Shown here: positions 33,497 through 45,533 of the stretch, one piece after another | Layout of the letters: every line of letters starts with the position of its first letter | Position numbering within the stretch: the first letter of the stretch is position 1 | From: Scalesia atractyloides | Taxonomy: Eukaryota; Streptophyta; Magnoliopsida; Asterales; Asteraceae | Direction of reading: 5' to 3' | NCBI GenBank assembly: GCA_947069175.1 | Contig: CAMTDV010001633.1 | Coordinates: 61,238,102-61,302,101, forward strand | DNA: 64,000 nucleotides | Notes under the pieces: generated by a model | Told to the model about the DNA's origin: nothing | The model's database searches: none | What the model saw: the letters and a program-made list of their open reading frames with translations, nothing else | Program-made: the position numbers and the translations under genes

Positions 33497-33795
33497 GAGT
33501 TAAATGTCATTTTGGTCCGTGTAGTTTGTTCAATTATGTTAGTCCAGACCAAATTTCGAACTTGTACCATTTTCGTCACTCACATTCTTGAAACATGTCA
33601 ATTTCGTCAAAAAAACTAAAGTTGAATCGAATTATTGGATATACCACAGAGACGAAAATGAAAGTTAACTCGTGTCTTTTTGGACGGAACATAGATGTTT
33701 TAAAAATGCCAATGACAAAAATAGTATAAAGTTGAAAATCGTCCTGAACTAATATAATTAAACAAACTATAAAGACGAAAATATACATTTAACTC
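33497..33795. mobile_element. MULE-type MITE
   Basis: 299 bp. Inverted ends from GAGTTAAATG inward (GTAGTTTGTTCAATTATGTT on the left, TATAGTTTGTTTAATTATAT inverted on the right), flanked by an exact 9-bp duplication TATATTTAA (33488-33496 and 33796-33804). No interior beyond the arms. Confidence 0.87.
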
Positions 33796-33804
33796 TATAT
33801 TTAA

Positions 33805-34639
33805 TCAAAGTGATAATCGTTAGTTCGTTACCGTATAACTTGAGCTTTCACATTCTACAGCAAGGAAAAAGACAAGCATCTTCAGTTATGCTAATTACTC
33901 ACGTGCGTTGTTTTATGAGTACAGATCTGAAACTTGGTATTTTTATAAAAAAAAAGACATTTAACCGGTAAACTCCAATGTAAAAAACAAAAATTTTCGA
34001 GTCATTTCATAAAGAAAGAAATAAAGAATTAGATTTTTCAACAAAACATTTCTAAAACTAAAAAAATCATCTATTGTATTTATAAAGAGATATGGGCTCG
34101 GACCCGCAACGACTCCGAGGAAAGTCGTAAACTCAACCCACAATCTAGACGATTGGCTAAGGTGGTGTTTGTGTTTTTAAAGATCTGCGCAGTTTTTCTG
34201 TCTGCGCCATTCAGATCATACGCAAACATTGTCATCTGTAGATCGCTTTTTTACCGAAGACGTTTTTTTAATGAAACATCTGCACAAGCTCTTATTGATG
34301 CAAACTTATCACAACCACTTCTAAGATCTTCAAAGGTCTGCAGATGGTTAAACACCATCACCATCCATCACCACCACCACCACCACCATCCATCACCCAC
34401 CATCATCCATCACAACCACCGCCCACCACCCACCACCCACCACCACCACCCACCGTCCATGTCCACCACCCACCCACCCACCACCAGATAGGCCAGGATA
34501 AATGAGACAAAAAAACAATATGAAAGCGGCTTGTGGTCAATAACGTACAGATCTCCACAAACGGTTATTGCAGGAAAGACAAGAAGTACAGTTGATAGCG
34601 ACGTCCAACCAATCACGTCCTGCGGATTCATATTCTTCT
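33805..34639. other. Intergenic with CAC repeat
   Basis: AT-rich DNA, then a (CAC/CAT)n tract at 34350-34495. A 112-codon frame across it with a poly-His run is a product of the repeat. AGATCTGC motifs at 34180, 34325 and 34545 hint at a decayed element. Confidence 0.5.
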
Positions 34640-35035
34640 CAGCCTCTATTAGCGGGTCTCACATAGGAGACCACACGGACATCCCAATGGCGATTTCTCG
34701 CCAATAGCAGGCCGACCGCTGACAGACACTCACCTCTGCCACCACAAATGGGTCAGTAGAGAGGTGACCAAAGGGATAATCCGATAATGATGTCTCGCCC
34801 AATCAATTCTCACCATCCCGGCTATAAATACCCCACTACATCAGGGTGAAAACATGTTATGCTCTCTACTCTCGCTCATAATTTACTAACTTGAGAACAA
34901 TACTTATTCTCACGCCTTGAGAGGTATCTGCACAAGAACTAGATGAGTTAGCATCATTCATACAGTCTTGTTTATTATCAATGGGTTTAAATTTAGTTGG
35001 TTGAACGGACTTGTCCTTGAGAGGTGCGTCTGAGG
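34640..35035 (+). mobile_element. Probable LTR fragment with promoter
   Basis: GC-richer sequence leading to a TATA box GGCTATAAATACCCC at about 34820, a short leader, and CTTGAGAACAATACTTATTCTC, the style of plant LTR U3/R regions. TTGAGAGG is repeated at 34917 and 35017. Truncated on the right by element C. No partner LTR was found here. Confidence 0.45.
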
Positions 35036-36733
35036 TGATGTGTGCAAAATGCAACATATAAATTACATCAAATGAGGTATAAAACTAACCCTTTTTTTAG
35101 TACTAATATTGGAAAAAGCACGTTTCTTTGTTCCTTTTGTATTTTTAGGATAAAAAGAGCTTAAGCGAACAAAAGAAATAAATAAGTAGCCAAAAACAAC
35201 ATAAACACGAAAACAAGGAATAACGAGCCATGCCCGACCCCTCAGCAACAACCCAAAAGACAAAAAACAAGATTACAGAAGATGATCACGGGGTCGTGCC
35301 CAGACGAACACTAGGCGTGGTCAGGCCCTGCACTTCAAGACAAAACCTGTAGAAGCTTCTACGCCCATCACGAGGTCGTGCCCAGACCAACATGGGGCGT
35401 GGTCAACTATAAGATTTGCAAAATCCAGATAGTACAATGAACAGTTGACTACGGGGCCGTGCCCAGAGACCACAGGGTCGTGTGGGGCCCTCTGCTGTCA
35501 GATGCAATAAATGAAAAAAGAGAAGGATGATGGTTCACTGGACACGGGGCCGTGGCCGGGCCTCTGTTTTGACTATAAATAGGGGTGCTTGCTTCACTTT
35601 AAAGGCATCCCTTAGCAAACCACTTCTCTCTCACTTTGCCACCACTCCACCACCACTACAACACGTTCCCACAACCATCATCCATCTATCATCTTTAGAG
35701 TGTGTAGTAGTCTCGTGATCTAAGATTGACTGTAAAGGTTTTTGTCAAACAAAGGCCATGCTTGGCGAATCTCTTACCTCACTTGGTGAAGACAAGTCTT
35801 TAATGTATTACTTATGATTTTTAATCTTTCGGCACTTTTTAGTTGGATATGTATTAATGACTTTAATAACTAGTTTCTTATGTTAAAGTGAATTTTCCTA
35901 CCATTTTTTCATGATGTCATTGATTTGCTCATTCGTGTCTTTACGGTCTATATAAAGCGCATTAACTTACCTGATAGGGGGGTTAGAAGGTGGTTTGGTA
36001 AAGTTCTTGTCTCGTTCAGTGTATGGATCCTGTAAGGACTTGGTTCAAGCTTACTAGGACCTCCTTCAATGCCCCAAAGGTATTGGATGGCCGGGGTGCG
36101 AATAGCTTGAACCTCTCATATGTAAACTACTATTAACATTTTAAACCGGTTAGTTGGGATTGTATCCCTGCTGACTTAAACCACTTAGACGAGGGTAACG
36201 TCACCTTCAAAAGAGGGGCCTACCACTTTTCGCATTAATAACTTATTTAATTATCTTTCAATATTCCGACCCTTTGGGATTGTATCCCTGCTGACTCAAA
36301 CCACTGGGTTGAGGGTAATGTCACCTTCAAAAGAGGGGCCTACTACTATAACTAAGATAATCTCTTAAAAAGTCCAAATGCGAAAATCATCAAAGGATAC
36401 ATTAAAGATGAGTTGGATCCAAGTGATTCTATCTTGTCTATCTTTTCTTTCTTTTTATTTATCTTCTTATTTTTAGTTTTAATTTTATGTTTAAAAGCTT
36501 TTATAAAAAATTTAGATTAATTAGACGTTGACGATAAACCGGTACTAAAAGCTCTTGTGTCCTTGGACAACCTCGGTATCTTACCAACACTATACTACGC
36601 TCACGATGGGTGCACTTGCCCAAGTGGGTGTTTAGTTTTAGTACAATATCGTGTTTTATAAATTTAAAACTTTACTATTGCGTAAAATGAACCTAAAATG
36701 TTAAGAAAAATATAATACGCTCAACGCACACTA
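35036..36733 (+). repeat. 5' LTR of element C
   Basis: About 1.7 kb. Contains CACGGGGCCGTG-type palindromes from 35288 to 35565 and a TATA box CTATAAATAGG at 35573-35583. Further in, a tandem pair of about 120-bp units carries GGGATTGTATCCCTGCTGAC and AAAAGAGGGGCCTAC (about 36158 and 36277). Confidence 0.9.
35573..35583 (+). promoter_or_regulatory. TATA box, element C 5' LTR
   Basis: CTATAAATAGG, conserved at 40943-40953 in the 3' LTR. A perfect CACGGGGCCGTG palindrome lies about 20 bp upstream (35543-35554). Confidence 0.7.
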
Positions 36734-36739
36734 AGTTTT

Positions 36740-36756
36740 TGGCGCCGTTACCGGGG
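36740..36756 (+). promoter_or_regulatory. Primer-binding site of element C
   Basis: TGGCGCCGTTACCGGGG starts six bases after the 5' LTR. This resembles the TGGCGCCGTTGCCGGGG site of Tat/Athila-type Ty3 elements, with one base different. Confidence 0.75.
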
Positions 36757-37052
36757 ACACAAGGATTTTAAAAAAGTTTAAAATCAGCGGCCTCATTATT
36801 TTTAACAATTTTCTTTTTATTTTTAGGAATTTTTCAGTTTTTAGCAAAATCTGCATTTTCTGCAGGCGGCAGCACGGGGCAGTGTCCATCCAACACGCCC
36901 TCGTGTCCATTAACAGCAGCAAAACAATATGTTTTAAGTCAGACAGTAGCTGAACACGGGGCCGTGTCAATCCAACATGGGGCCGTGTCCAACGTAGAGC
37001 TACTGAAAACAGGATTCTCTGATCCCGACAGTTGATAACCTCTGACACGCAC

Positions 37053-37560
37053 ATGGATGATATTGATTATTTTTTCTTCCGCCAATCTTACGACGAGTGG
37101 TGTCAACTGTGTGGAGGATTCCATCAATATTTAGAATGTTACATTCTAAATTTTGAACCCACTATTTAGCAGACCCATCGCTTTCCTGTAGTAATCACCT
37201 TAAGATGGGTGGAAGTAAAAAAGATCCATATTACCCAAACGAATGCACTCAACCTTCTCTTCCACACGACATTACCTCTTCCGAATTATGCCAACTGGAA
37301 GAAAGGATTCTCCAAAAATAAAAGAAATAGAGCTTATGGTGAGAAAGAGGTACTCATCACAAGACCTGAGCGATTCGACATACACCTTCTTTAACAAGAG
37401 CCCAGATAAGGGGAATAAAGGTTGGTTTCGCCCACCGGTAAGTAGATTAGTTTTTACCCTTTCCGACAAACTCTTGCGTTCATACATAAACCGAGAGCAA
37501 CTCCGGTACCTTAGGCACTTCGTTGTTGTTCCCTCCAGTAAAGAACCTCCCGATTACTAG
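37053..37560 (+). pseudogene. Element C interior ORF 1 remnant (CCHC-like)
   Basis: A frame starting MDDIDYFFFRQSYDEWCQLC continues GGFHQYLEC, giving a CX2C-H-C spacing like a degenerate zinc knuckle, and stops after 38 residues (37167-37169). A second frame starts MGGSKKDPYYP at 37205 and stops at 37319. Further frames run to 37560. The pieces are probably one decayed protein, perhaps gag-like. No domain beyond the Cys/His group is recognisable. Confidence 0.45.
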
Positions 37561-38122
37561 AAATCCTTAAAATAAAGACGACACATCATAAAAACTCCAG
37601 CCACGGTGCCGTGCTCAATCCTACACGCCCCATGCCCACCGAAAAATTCACCATGGGGTCGTGTCCAGGCCAACATGTGCTGTCGCTTTCTATAAAGTCA
37701 GCCTTGTTGCTGCATGTTTGGCCTCATTCCAAAGACAAAGATCTCCTGAGATTTTTCACATATACCTTAAAAGGTATGTTCTTAAAAAGGTTTCCTCAAA
37801 CTATCTTGTCTTTGCCACTTTTGTCACTTTCCTTCTTCTTTTTATAACTCAAATCCTCCATTAAAGCTTGAAGGTCCATAGTTTCAAGCTTTATTTTTGC
37901 AAAAACATATGTTTTAACCTAAAGATTCTCAATAAACAACATGTTTATCACATTGCTTTAAGTTATTTTTGTTCACAAATGTTTAAAAAATAAGTTAAAA
38001 CAATGAAATTTTTGAGTTCAAAACAGTGCGGAGGACGGGCACGGGCCCATGTCTGTTGGACACGGGGCTGTGGTGAGCTTTTAAACTCCCATTTCTTTAA
38101 AATTCACCCTTGTTTTCTTAGT

Positions 38123-38579
38123 ATGTCGACCAGAACAGTGGAACGTCGTCAACAACTCAAGAAACAACCGGGGACGAAGAAGACCATCAATTGATGCCAC
38201 CCTAGTTCGCGGCATGTATGCTTTAAGGGAAGCTATCGATGAAGTGGCATCAGTGGAAGAGGCTCTTGTTGATCGTGTTAACTATTTGACGGTAGGGTTG
38301 GAGAATTGCCTGTAAGAAATCAACCTTTTGCACCAAAGGTTGAACATTCTCGCACTACCTCCCATGGAACCAATCTTCCCCCAAGAAGATTGGAACCTTG
38401 CTCAAGAGATCATTATGCCAACCGGATGGGATGACCTCCCCTCGGAACCTCCTCTAGACGCGTTGCACGAGGTTCCAACAATGGTCGTACCTCCCACACC
38501 TCCCCCGTATGAAAATACGGAAGAAGAACCTTTCCTCTTCCTCCCTCGGGAGATTGAGGAAATGCTCAATGACTTTTGA
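38123..38579 (+). pseudogene. Element C interior ORF 2 remnant, unknown function
   Basis: Starts MSTRTVERRQQLKKQ (basic head), stops once (about 38193), then continues in another frame with a heptad-like stretch (EAIDEVASVEEALVDRVNYL), another stop, and LLHQRLNILALPPMEPIFP. A Pro/Glu-rich acidic tail (VVPPTPPPYENTEEE) ends at 38579. The layout of basic head, coiled-coil-like middle and acidic Pro-rich tail suggests a structural protein of the element. I cannot name the family. Confidence 0.45.
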
Positions 38580-40380
38580 GGGGTGCACCCTCCGGGTTGA
38601 AGTTCCTAGAAGCCCCTATCTACCGAAAAATCTATTTCGGGCTTTTGTCGTTCTTAAAACATGTAACCATCTAGGGTAGGACTTCATTATGGTTAGATTT
38701 ATTGCATCTATCTAATTTTAGGAACTTTGTAATTTTAATTTTTAGGATTAATTCTTTTTAGGACCTTTTGTATCTCGCACTCTAAAATATGATGGCTTAA
38801 GTTATTGTGTGGTGTTTGGATCTTAAATAATGGCTTAACGAGCAAGAAAAGATGAAAACTGCCTAAGGGACGTCGAAACCACACCCCAGGTAGGAAAACA
38901 GTGCCTTCCGACAACTTTTTCATCTTTCCAGCATGTGCAGCACGGGGCCGTGTTCAGACCAACACGCCCCGTGCCCAGGATCTGCAGAAAAAAATCGTCA
39001 AACAGGTAATTGACCACGGGCCGTGTTGACTAGCCACACCCCATGGTCAAGCTTCTGTAAATATTTGTTACTGGCACTCTGAACACGGGGCCGTGCCCGG
39101 ACCACACGGGCCCGTGGCCAGATGTCCAGTAACATAAAATTTTGTTTTTAACACGCTTTTACGCATTCGAATCAACTGAAAATTTTATTTTTAGACACAT
39201 TAAGGACAATGTGTAATTTAAGTGTAGGGTGGAAGCTAACACTTTGAATCTAGCAAGTCCTAATTACAAGCCTTACACAAAATTCTATTAGAACCGCTAA
39301 TCACCCATAATTTTTTTCAAAATTTTTCATTTTTTACTTGTCTTGGTTTAATTTGGGAATAACAAGTTCTAAAAAAAGAGTTATGTTTTTACAAATTTAC
39401 AACCGATAGCGTCGTGATAAAAAGAGCCATATAAGAAAATTATAAAAAGGGCATGACAAATCTTTTTAAAATTTGATTATATACACTTGTTCACATTATA
39501 AACCCATTCCCACATTAAGTGAGCCTTGAGCCTTTATCGAGCATACATTCATACATCTTTAAACTAAATGCTCATTTTCGTTTCTTGTGTGAGTAGCCGC
39601 TTGGTTCTTACGACTCTAGAACTTGCCGAGAAGATACATTCCCAATCCTTACCAACATAAACCCAAGTAAGTAAATGATGGAGGCACTAGGACTAACCCA
39701 TTTTTTATTCAAAACCATTATTTTCATTTCTTTTTACCCACTCCCCCTAGTTAACCCCTTTGAGCCTAAACCTTTTCATTTCAAACCCGCAAAACAAACA
39801 TCCATTACCCACCAAACCCTTTTCCTTTCAAACCCATTTATTTTAGTAAAAAGATCTAGTTATCTGCTGAAAAAAAACCATAGCTCTTTTAATAACCAAA
39901 CAAGTCCCTTTAAAAATCTTGTTTGAAAATGCTTGGTTTAATAAACAAGTTTTACGATAACCGACGCTTTTTACACTTTTCGACATTTTACTAATCGCTA
40001 ACCCAAAAATCACCTACCCGTAGCCCAAGCCTAACCCTTTAAAAGTCCTCTTGATAGTAGAAATAAGTTCCAAACCGGAATCGAGCGATATGACAAAAAT
40101 ACATCTTCGGCCGTGTTTTGAGGGATCTCTTGTGAGGTACGTGAACTTGTATATAAATAGAATTTTAAGGAGGCATGTTATGCCCAAATAAATAATTTTC
40201 CTTAAAAAAGTTCTAAATAAATCATGACGAATATGATTGTAAATAAAATAAAAACAAAATTTAGATAAAGATCTTGGATTCCCAACACTCAAAGACAAGC
40301 CACAAAACTTCTTCTCTACCTATTCCATTTGGGTATGTAAGTCACATTTAAAGAGTTTTGCTTGAGTACAAGCAAACATT

Positions 40381-40396
40381 CAAGTCTGGGGATATT
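40381..40396 (+). promoter_or_regulatory. Polypurine tract of element C
   Basis: AGTCTGGGGATATT directly before the 3' LTR start TGATGTG, in the expected position for plus-strand priming. Confidence 0.65.
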
Positions 40397-42107
40397 TGAT
40401 GTGTGCAAAATGCAACATATAAATTACATCAAATGAGGCATAAAACTAACCATTTTTAGTACTAATGTTGGAAAAAGCATGTTTCTTTGTTCCTTTTGTA
40501 TTTTCAGAATAAAAAGAGCTTAAACGAACAAAAGAAGCAAATAAGCAGCCAAAGACAACATAAATACGAAAAAAAGGAATAACGAGCCATGCCCAACCCC
40601 TCAGCAACACCCCAAAAGACAAAAAACAAGATTACAGAAGATGACCATGGGGTCGTGCCCAGACGAACACGGGGCGTGGTCAGACCTGCACTTCAAGACA
40701 AAACCTGTAGAAGCTTCTACGCCCACCACAGGGCCGTGCCCAGACCAAAATGGGGTGTGGTCAACTATAAGATTTGCAGAATCCAGATATTACAGCGAAC
40801 AGTTAACCACGGGGCCGTGCCCAGAGGCCACGGGGTCGTGTGGGGCCCTATGCTGTCAGATGCAATAAATGAAGAAAGAGAAGGATGATGGCCATGGGCC
40901 GTGCCCACTGGACACGGGGCCGTGGCTGGGCCTCTGTTTTGACTATAAATAGGGGTGTTTGGTTCACTTCAAAGGCATCCCTTGGCAAACCACTTCTCTC
41001 TCACTTTGCCACCACTCGACCACCACTACAACACCAACACCCACAATCATCATCCATCTATCATCTTTAGAGTGTGTAGCAGTCTCAGGATCCAAGATTG
41101 ACTGTAAAGGTTTTTGTCAAACAAAGGCCATGCTTGGCGAATCTCTTACATCACTTGGTGAAGACAAGTCTTTAATGTATTACTTTTGATTTTTAATCTT
41201 TTGACACTTTTTAGTTGGATATGTATTAATGACTTTAATAACTAGTTTCTTATGTTAAAGTGAATTTTCCTACCATTTTTTCATGATGTCATTGATTTGC
41301 TCATTCGTGTCTTTACGGTCTATATAAAGCGCATTAACTTACCTGATGGCGGGGTTAGAAGGTGGTTTGGTAAAGTTCTTGTCTCGTTCAGTGTATAGAT
41401 CCTGTAAGGACTTGGTTCAAGCTTACTAGGACCTCCTTCAATGCCCCAAAGGTATTGGATGGCCGGGGTGCGAATAGCTTGAACCTCTCATATGTAAACT
41501 ACTATTAATATTTTAAACAGGTTGGTTGGGATTGTATCCTTGCTGACTCAAACCACTTAGCCGAGGGTAACGTCACTTTCAAAAGAGGGGCCTACCACTT
41601 TTCGCATTAATAACCTATTTAATTATCTTTCAATATTCTGACCCTTTGGGATTGTATCCCTGCTGATTCAAACCATTGGGTTAAGGGTAACGTCACCTTC
41701 AAAAGAGGGGCCTACTACTATAACTAAGATAATCTCTTAAAAAGTCCGAAAGTGCGAAAATCATCAAAGGATACATTAAAGATGAGTTGGATGCAAGTGA
41801 TTCTATCTTGTCTATCTTTTCCTTCATTTTATTTATCTTCTTATTTTTAGTTTTAATTTTATGTTTAAAAACTTTTATCAAAAACTTAGATTAATTAGAC
41901 GTTGACGATAAACCGCTACTAAAAGCTCTTGTGTCCTTGGACGACCTCGGTATCTTACCAACACTATACTACGCTCACGATGGGTGCACTTGCCCAAGTG
42001 TGTGTTTAGTGTTAGTACAATATCGTGTTTTATAAATTTAAAATTTGTCTAATGCGTAAAATGAACCTAAAATGTTAATAAAAATATAATACGCTCAACG
42101 CACACCA
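40397..42107 (+). repeat. 3' LTR of element C
   Basis: Colinear with 35036-36733 with scattered substitutions and small indels. Its palindromes are slightly better kept (for example GGACACGGGGCCGTGG at 40912-40927 and CCACGGGGCCGTG near 40808). TATA at 40943-40953. Confidence 0.9.
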
Positions 42108-43266
42108 GAGGGATCAACAAAAATAGTCTTACTAGGGGTGGTTATTCTTATGGGTGTAGATTTTGGTGGTGTTATTAGAATGGGTGTCAATTGAACTGGT
42201 TGGATAGCTATGGGTTTTCCATACACCATATGTTTTTCATTTTCAAGTAACAAAGTGAAACTCAAACTAGACTAGTGCATTCTAATCATGCCAAATGTTT
42301 GGAGACTTGATGAATTAGGTTCATTAGATTGGAGGTGTTTGCACCTCAATCTTTCTGAAATGAGACCTCAATTCAAGTCCATCAACATGTAAGTTAGTTG
42401 GGAATAAGATTGAATCCATGTTCATAAGCAAAAGTTATAAAAGATACAAGTTTCATAAAACAGAATTTAATCCAACTTTGGACCTCAAATATGGTGATGT
42501 TCCAACTTAGTTTACCGTGGTAAACTTGTGGATAATATTCCTAGAGGTTATCCAAGTGGAATGGAAGAACAAAACATGAAGAAATTAAGAAGAAATTGAG
42601 TTGAAATGGCACTTAAATGCTAAACTTTCTGCCTAAACTTGGAGATTTCTCAATGATTTTGGAGTGTGTGAGAGTAATTTGGAGTTGTGAAAAATGAAAA
42701 TATGTTAGAGGAGCCTTGGTTTTATAGGGGAAAATTAGGGTTTAAGTTTTAAATAGATTGGAAGGTGACTAGAGGTAAAAAGAAGAGGAGAAGGGTGAAA
42801 CCTGATTGGGTAAATAATGAAGTCGCAAATTGACATTGGTCGCGCCACGCGACCAACACCGCTTTCCCCGTCGCATGGCACGGCGGGAGCTGATTTCAAT
42901 TTTGAGTTTTGTTCTTTTTTATTCCCTACACTTTGCAAATAGGTTATTTTATGCCGTTTTCTTTTATTTTAGCTTGTTTTTAGGTATTCAAAAAGTATCC
43001 AAGTATGGTATGAGTGTGATTCACGTATGATTGATAATTAAAATATTCCGAGTCCAGGTTTTGTGTATAAACATGTATTTAAAGATTAATTGTGTATATG
43101 ACACAAGTATGAAATGTAACACGTATGAGTATAAAAGTGAATTTCCATTATAATCAAAGTCTCGGATTACAAGATTGGAAACGAAATATGAATACAAGTT
43201 TCTAAAATATAGAAATGAGAATACAACTTTCTAAATAAGGAAAGTACATAAATGCAAAGCGGTACA
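42108..43266 (-). repeat. 3' LTR of Ty3 element B, truncated
   Basis: Matches the LTR at 59139-61385 from about 42240 to its outer end ACA at 43266; the part corresponding to 59139 to about 60300 is missing. Carries the hairpin with arms TTGGTCGCG/CGCGACCAA (42836-42856) and a TATA box CTATAAAACC (about 42717-42726, minus). Element C abuts at 42107. Confidence 0.75.
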
Positions 43267-43274
43267 ACGCCCCC

Positions 43275-43930
43275 TACTTTAGGAAATTTCGTTCGAAATT
43301 TATTCAAGAGTAAGACTCAACGAATAGGTGCGGGTACTTGGTCTTCATATCCCTTTCGAGTTCCCAAGTGAATTCGGCACCACATTTTCCCTCCCAATGA
43401 ATTTGACTATGGGAATACGATTGCACCTAAGTTGCTTGGTTTCTCGATCCATGATTTTGACCGGCTTCTGACGAAATGTAAGGACTCGTTGATTCGTATG
43501 TCATCGATTAGAACTTGAAGTCCTTCCTCAGCTAAGCATTACTTGAGGTTCGAAACGGTAAACGTTGGATGAATGTTTTTGAGCTCTTAAGGTAAGTCTA
43601 GTCGATATGCCACCTTGCCAATCCTTTTAAGAATATTGAGAGGACATACAAAACGAGGAGCGAGTTTGCCTTTCTTACCAAAATGAATGACTCCTTTCCC
43701 AGGGGATACATTGTGGAGTACATGATAACCAACGTTGAATTCCAGGGGCTTGTGTCACTTATCGGCGTAGCTCTTTTTTTACTTCTAGCCTTGAGGAGGT
43801 TGTCGCTAATTTGTCGGATCTTGTCCGCAGTCTCTTGTATGAGTTCAAGACCGGTGATTTATGCTTCGCCGATCTCGTGCCAACAGATAGGGGAATGCCA
43901 CTTATGACCATACAATGCCTCAAAAGGAGC
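43275..43930 (-). pseudogene. Element B integrase C-terminal region
   Basis: Decayed minus-strand equivalent of the element A region at 47945-48540 (GKKGKL..PRFVCPL, LRAQKHSSNV and similar scraps). It ends near the polypurine tract AGTAGGGGG at 43272-43280 beside the LTR. Several frame changes. Confidence 0.6.
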
Positions 43931-43933
43931 CAT

Positions 43934-44528
43934 TTAAATATTGGGGTGATAGCTGTAATTGTACAAGAATTCGACCAATGGTAAATGTATATCCCAATTG
44001 CCACCAAAAGTGATTACGCATGAACGAAGCATGTCCTCGAGAGTTTGGATAGTATGCTCGGTTTGACAATTCGAGTGAGGATGAAAAGCCGTACTAAAAT
44101 CAGTTGAGCACCCAAAGTGGTTTGAAACATTTGCCAAAGGCGAGAAGTGAGACGACCATCGCGGTCCGAGATGATGTCGATAGGAATACCATGATGACAA
44201 ATGATTTCTTCGGTGTAGATACAAGCTAATTCCTCATATCGATCACGATCACCCAAAGACTCTCGTGATCAGAAGAAGTTTGACGAAGTTTGGTAATGAA
44301 ATCCATCGCAATACTCTCCCATTTCCACACCACGATTTCAGGTTGTTCGAGTAAGCCTAAAGGGCGTTGGTGTTCGGCTTTCACTTTGGAACATGTGAGG
44401 CATTTCGATACGAATTTAGCCAGGTCTTTCTTCATTCCAGGCCACCAATAGGTTTGGCGGAGATCTTGGTACATTTTGTTGGCACCGGGATGAAAGGAAT
44501 ATCGGGATTTATGTGCCTCTTTCATCAA
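43934..44528 (-). pseudogene. Element B integrase
   Basis: HKSRYSFHPGANKMY, YWWPGMKKDL and CLTCSKVKAEH form the N-terminal H2C2 zinc finger. Then SIAMDFITKL (first catalytic Asp kept), HGIPIDIISDRDGRL (second Asp) and, in another frame, FHPHSNCQTEHTIQTLED, where the conserved GQTERT Glu context has changed to CQTEHT. The frame breaks after VIVIDMRN and again near 44100. Inactive. Confidence 0.8.
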
Positions 44529-44606
44529 GAGGTCACGGATGTTGTCATGGTTTGGTACCCAAGTTCCATTGAGATAGTAAAGGATGCCGTTAGGTTTGGC
44601 TACGAG

Positions 44607-45533
44607 TTATCTTTCGGCACCACACTTTATCTCGTCATGCAAATTATTTTCGTTGACGGATGAGTATTGTGCCTCACGGATATGAGTTTGAATGTCGTTT
44701 TGGATTTGAAAGCAATGAATAATCTTCACATGAGTTTTTTGACTAAGGAGATCGGCCACGACATTTGCTTTACCAGGGTGGTAGCGGATCTCGCAATCAT
44801 ATTCGTTGAGTAAGTCCACCCATCGTCTTTGATACATGTTGAGTTCTTTTTGGTTAAAAATATGTTGAAGGCTCTTGTGGTCGGTGAAGACCACACACTC
44901 AATACCATAAAGGTAGTGTCGCCATACATTTAACGCAAAAACAACCGCACCAAGTTCATGGTCGTGTGTAGTGTAATTCTTTTCATGTATTTTGAGTTGT
45001 CTTGACGCGTAGGCAATAACCTTGTCTTTTGCATAAGAACACAACCGATTCCTTGGTTAAACACGCCGCAATAGACAACAAAATCATCGCTACCATCGGG
45101 AAGAGTGAGAATAGGAGCGTTGCAAAGCAAGTCCACGAGATTTTGAAAAAAAATCCTCTTTTTCGAAACCTCAAACAAAAGGTTTATCTTTTTGAGTCAA
45201 CGAGGTGACCGGAACGACGATATTAGAAAAGTTGGAGGTGAATCGGCAGTAGGAACCAGACAATCCAAGGGATGAACGAATTTCGGAAGGAGACTTTGGT
45301 GTGATCCAATTCTTGACGGCTTACATTTTAGCAAGATCAACGTGAATGCCTTTCTTGTTCACAACGTGACCGAGAAATTGAACTTTTCTCAGCCAAAATT
45401 CACACTTGGAGAATTTAGCATAGAGCCATTCGGTAAGAGAGAGTTCTAGGATTAGACGCAAGTGTATTTCGTGCTCGACTTGGGTTCTGGAATATATAAG
45501 AATATCTTCTGTGAACACAATCACAAAACGGCC
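44607..45533 (-). pseudogene. Element B RT end and RNase H
   Basis: Starts just after the insertion of A with LGRFVIVFTEDILIYS: the RT active-site box normally IDD is TED here, so the first catalytic Asp is lost. It continues KFSKCEFWLRKVQFLGH, then the RNase H part DDFVVYCGVFNQGIGCVL, where the usual YCDAS is YCGVF (catalytic Asp lost), YASRQLKIHEKNYTTHDHEL, FTDHKSLQHIF and RYHPGKANVVADLLS. At least two frameshifts. Confidence 0.85.

Larger units (their letters stand above)
35036..42107 (+). mobile_element. Element C: complete non-autonomous LTR retrotransposon
   Basis: Direct LTRs at 35036-36733 and 40397-42107 start TGATGTGTGC and end GCACACTA or GCACACCA. A PBS follows the first and a purine tract precedes the second, so it runs on the plus strand. 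Interior of about 3.6 kb with short broken ORFs and no protease, RT, RNase H or integrase. The flanks share only GAGG (TGAGG / GAGGG), so the target duplication is imperfect. Palindromic CACGGGGCCGTG motifs are scattered through the LTRs and interior. The PBS type points to a Tat/Athila-like Ty3 relative as the likely helper (inference). Confidence 0.87.

Noticed and set aside
34153..34491. 112-codon frame with a poly-His run
   Set aside because: It is read through a CAC/CAT microsatellite; the upstream part has no coding signature.
44367..44663. Plus-strand 98-codon frame
   Set aside because: It is antisense to element B integrase, whose motifs are clear on the minus strand.
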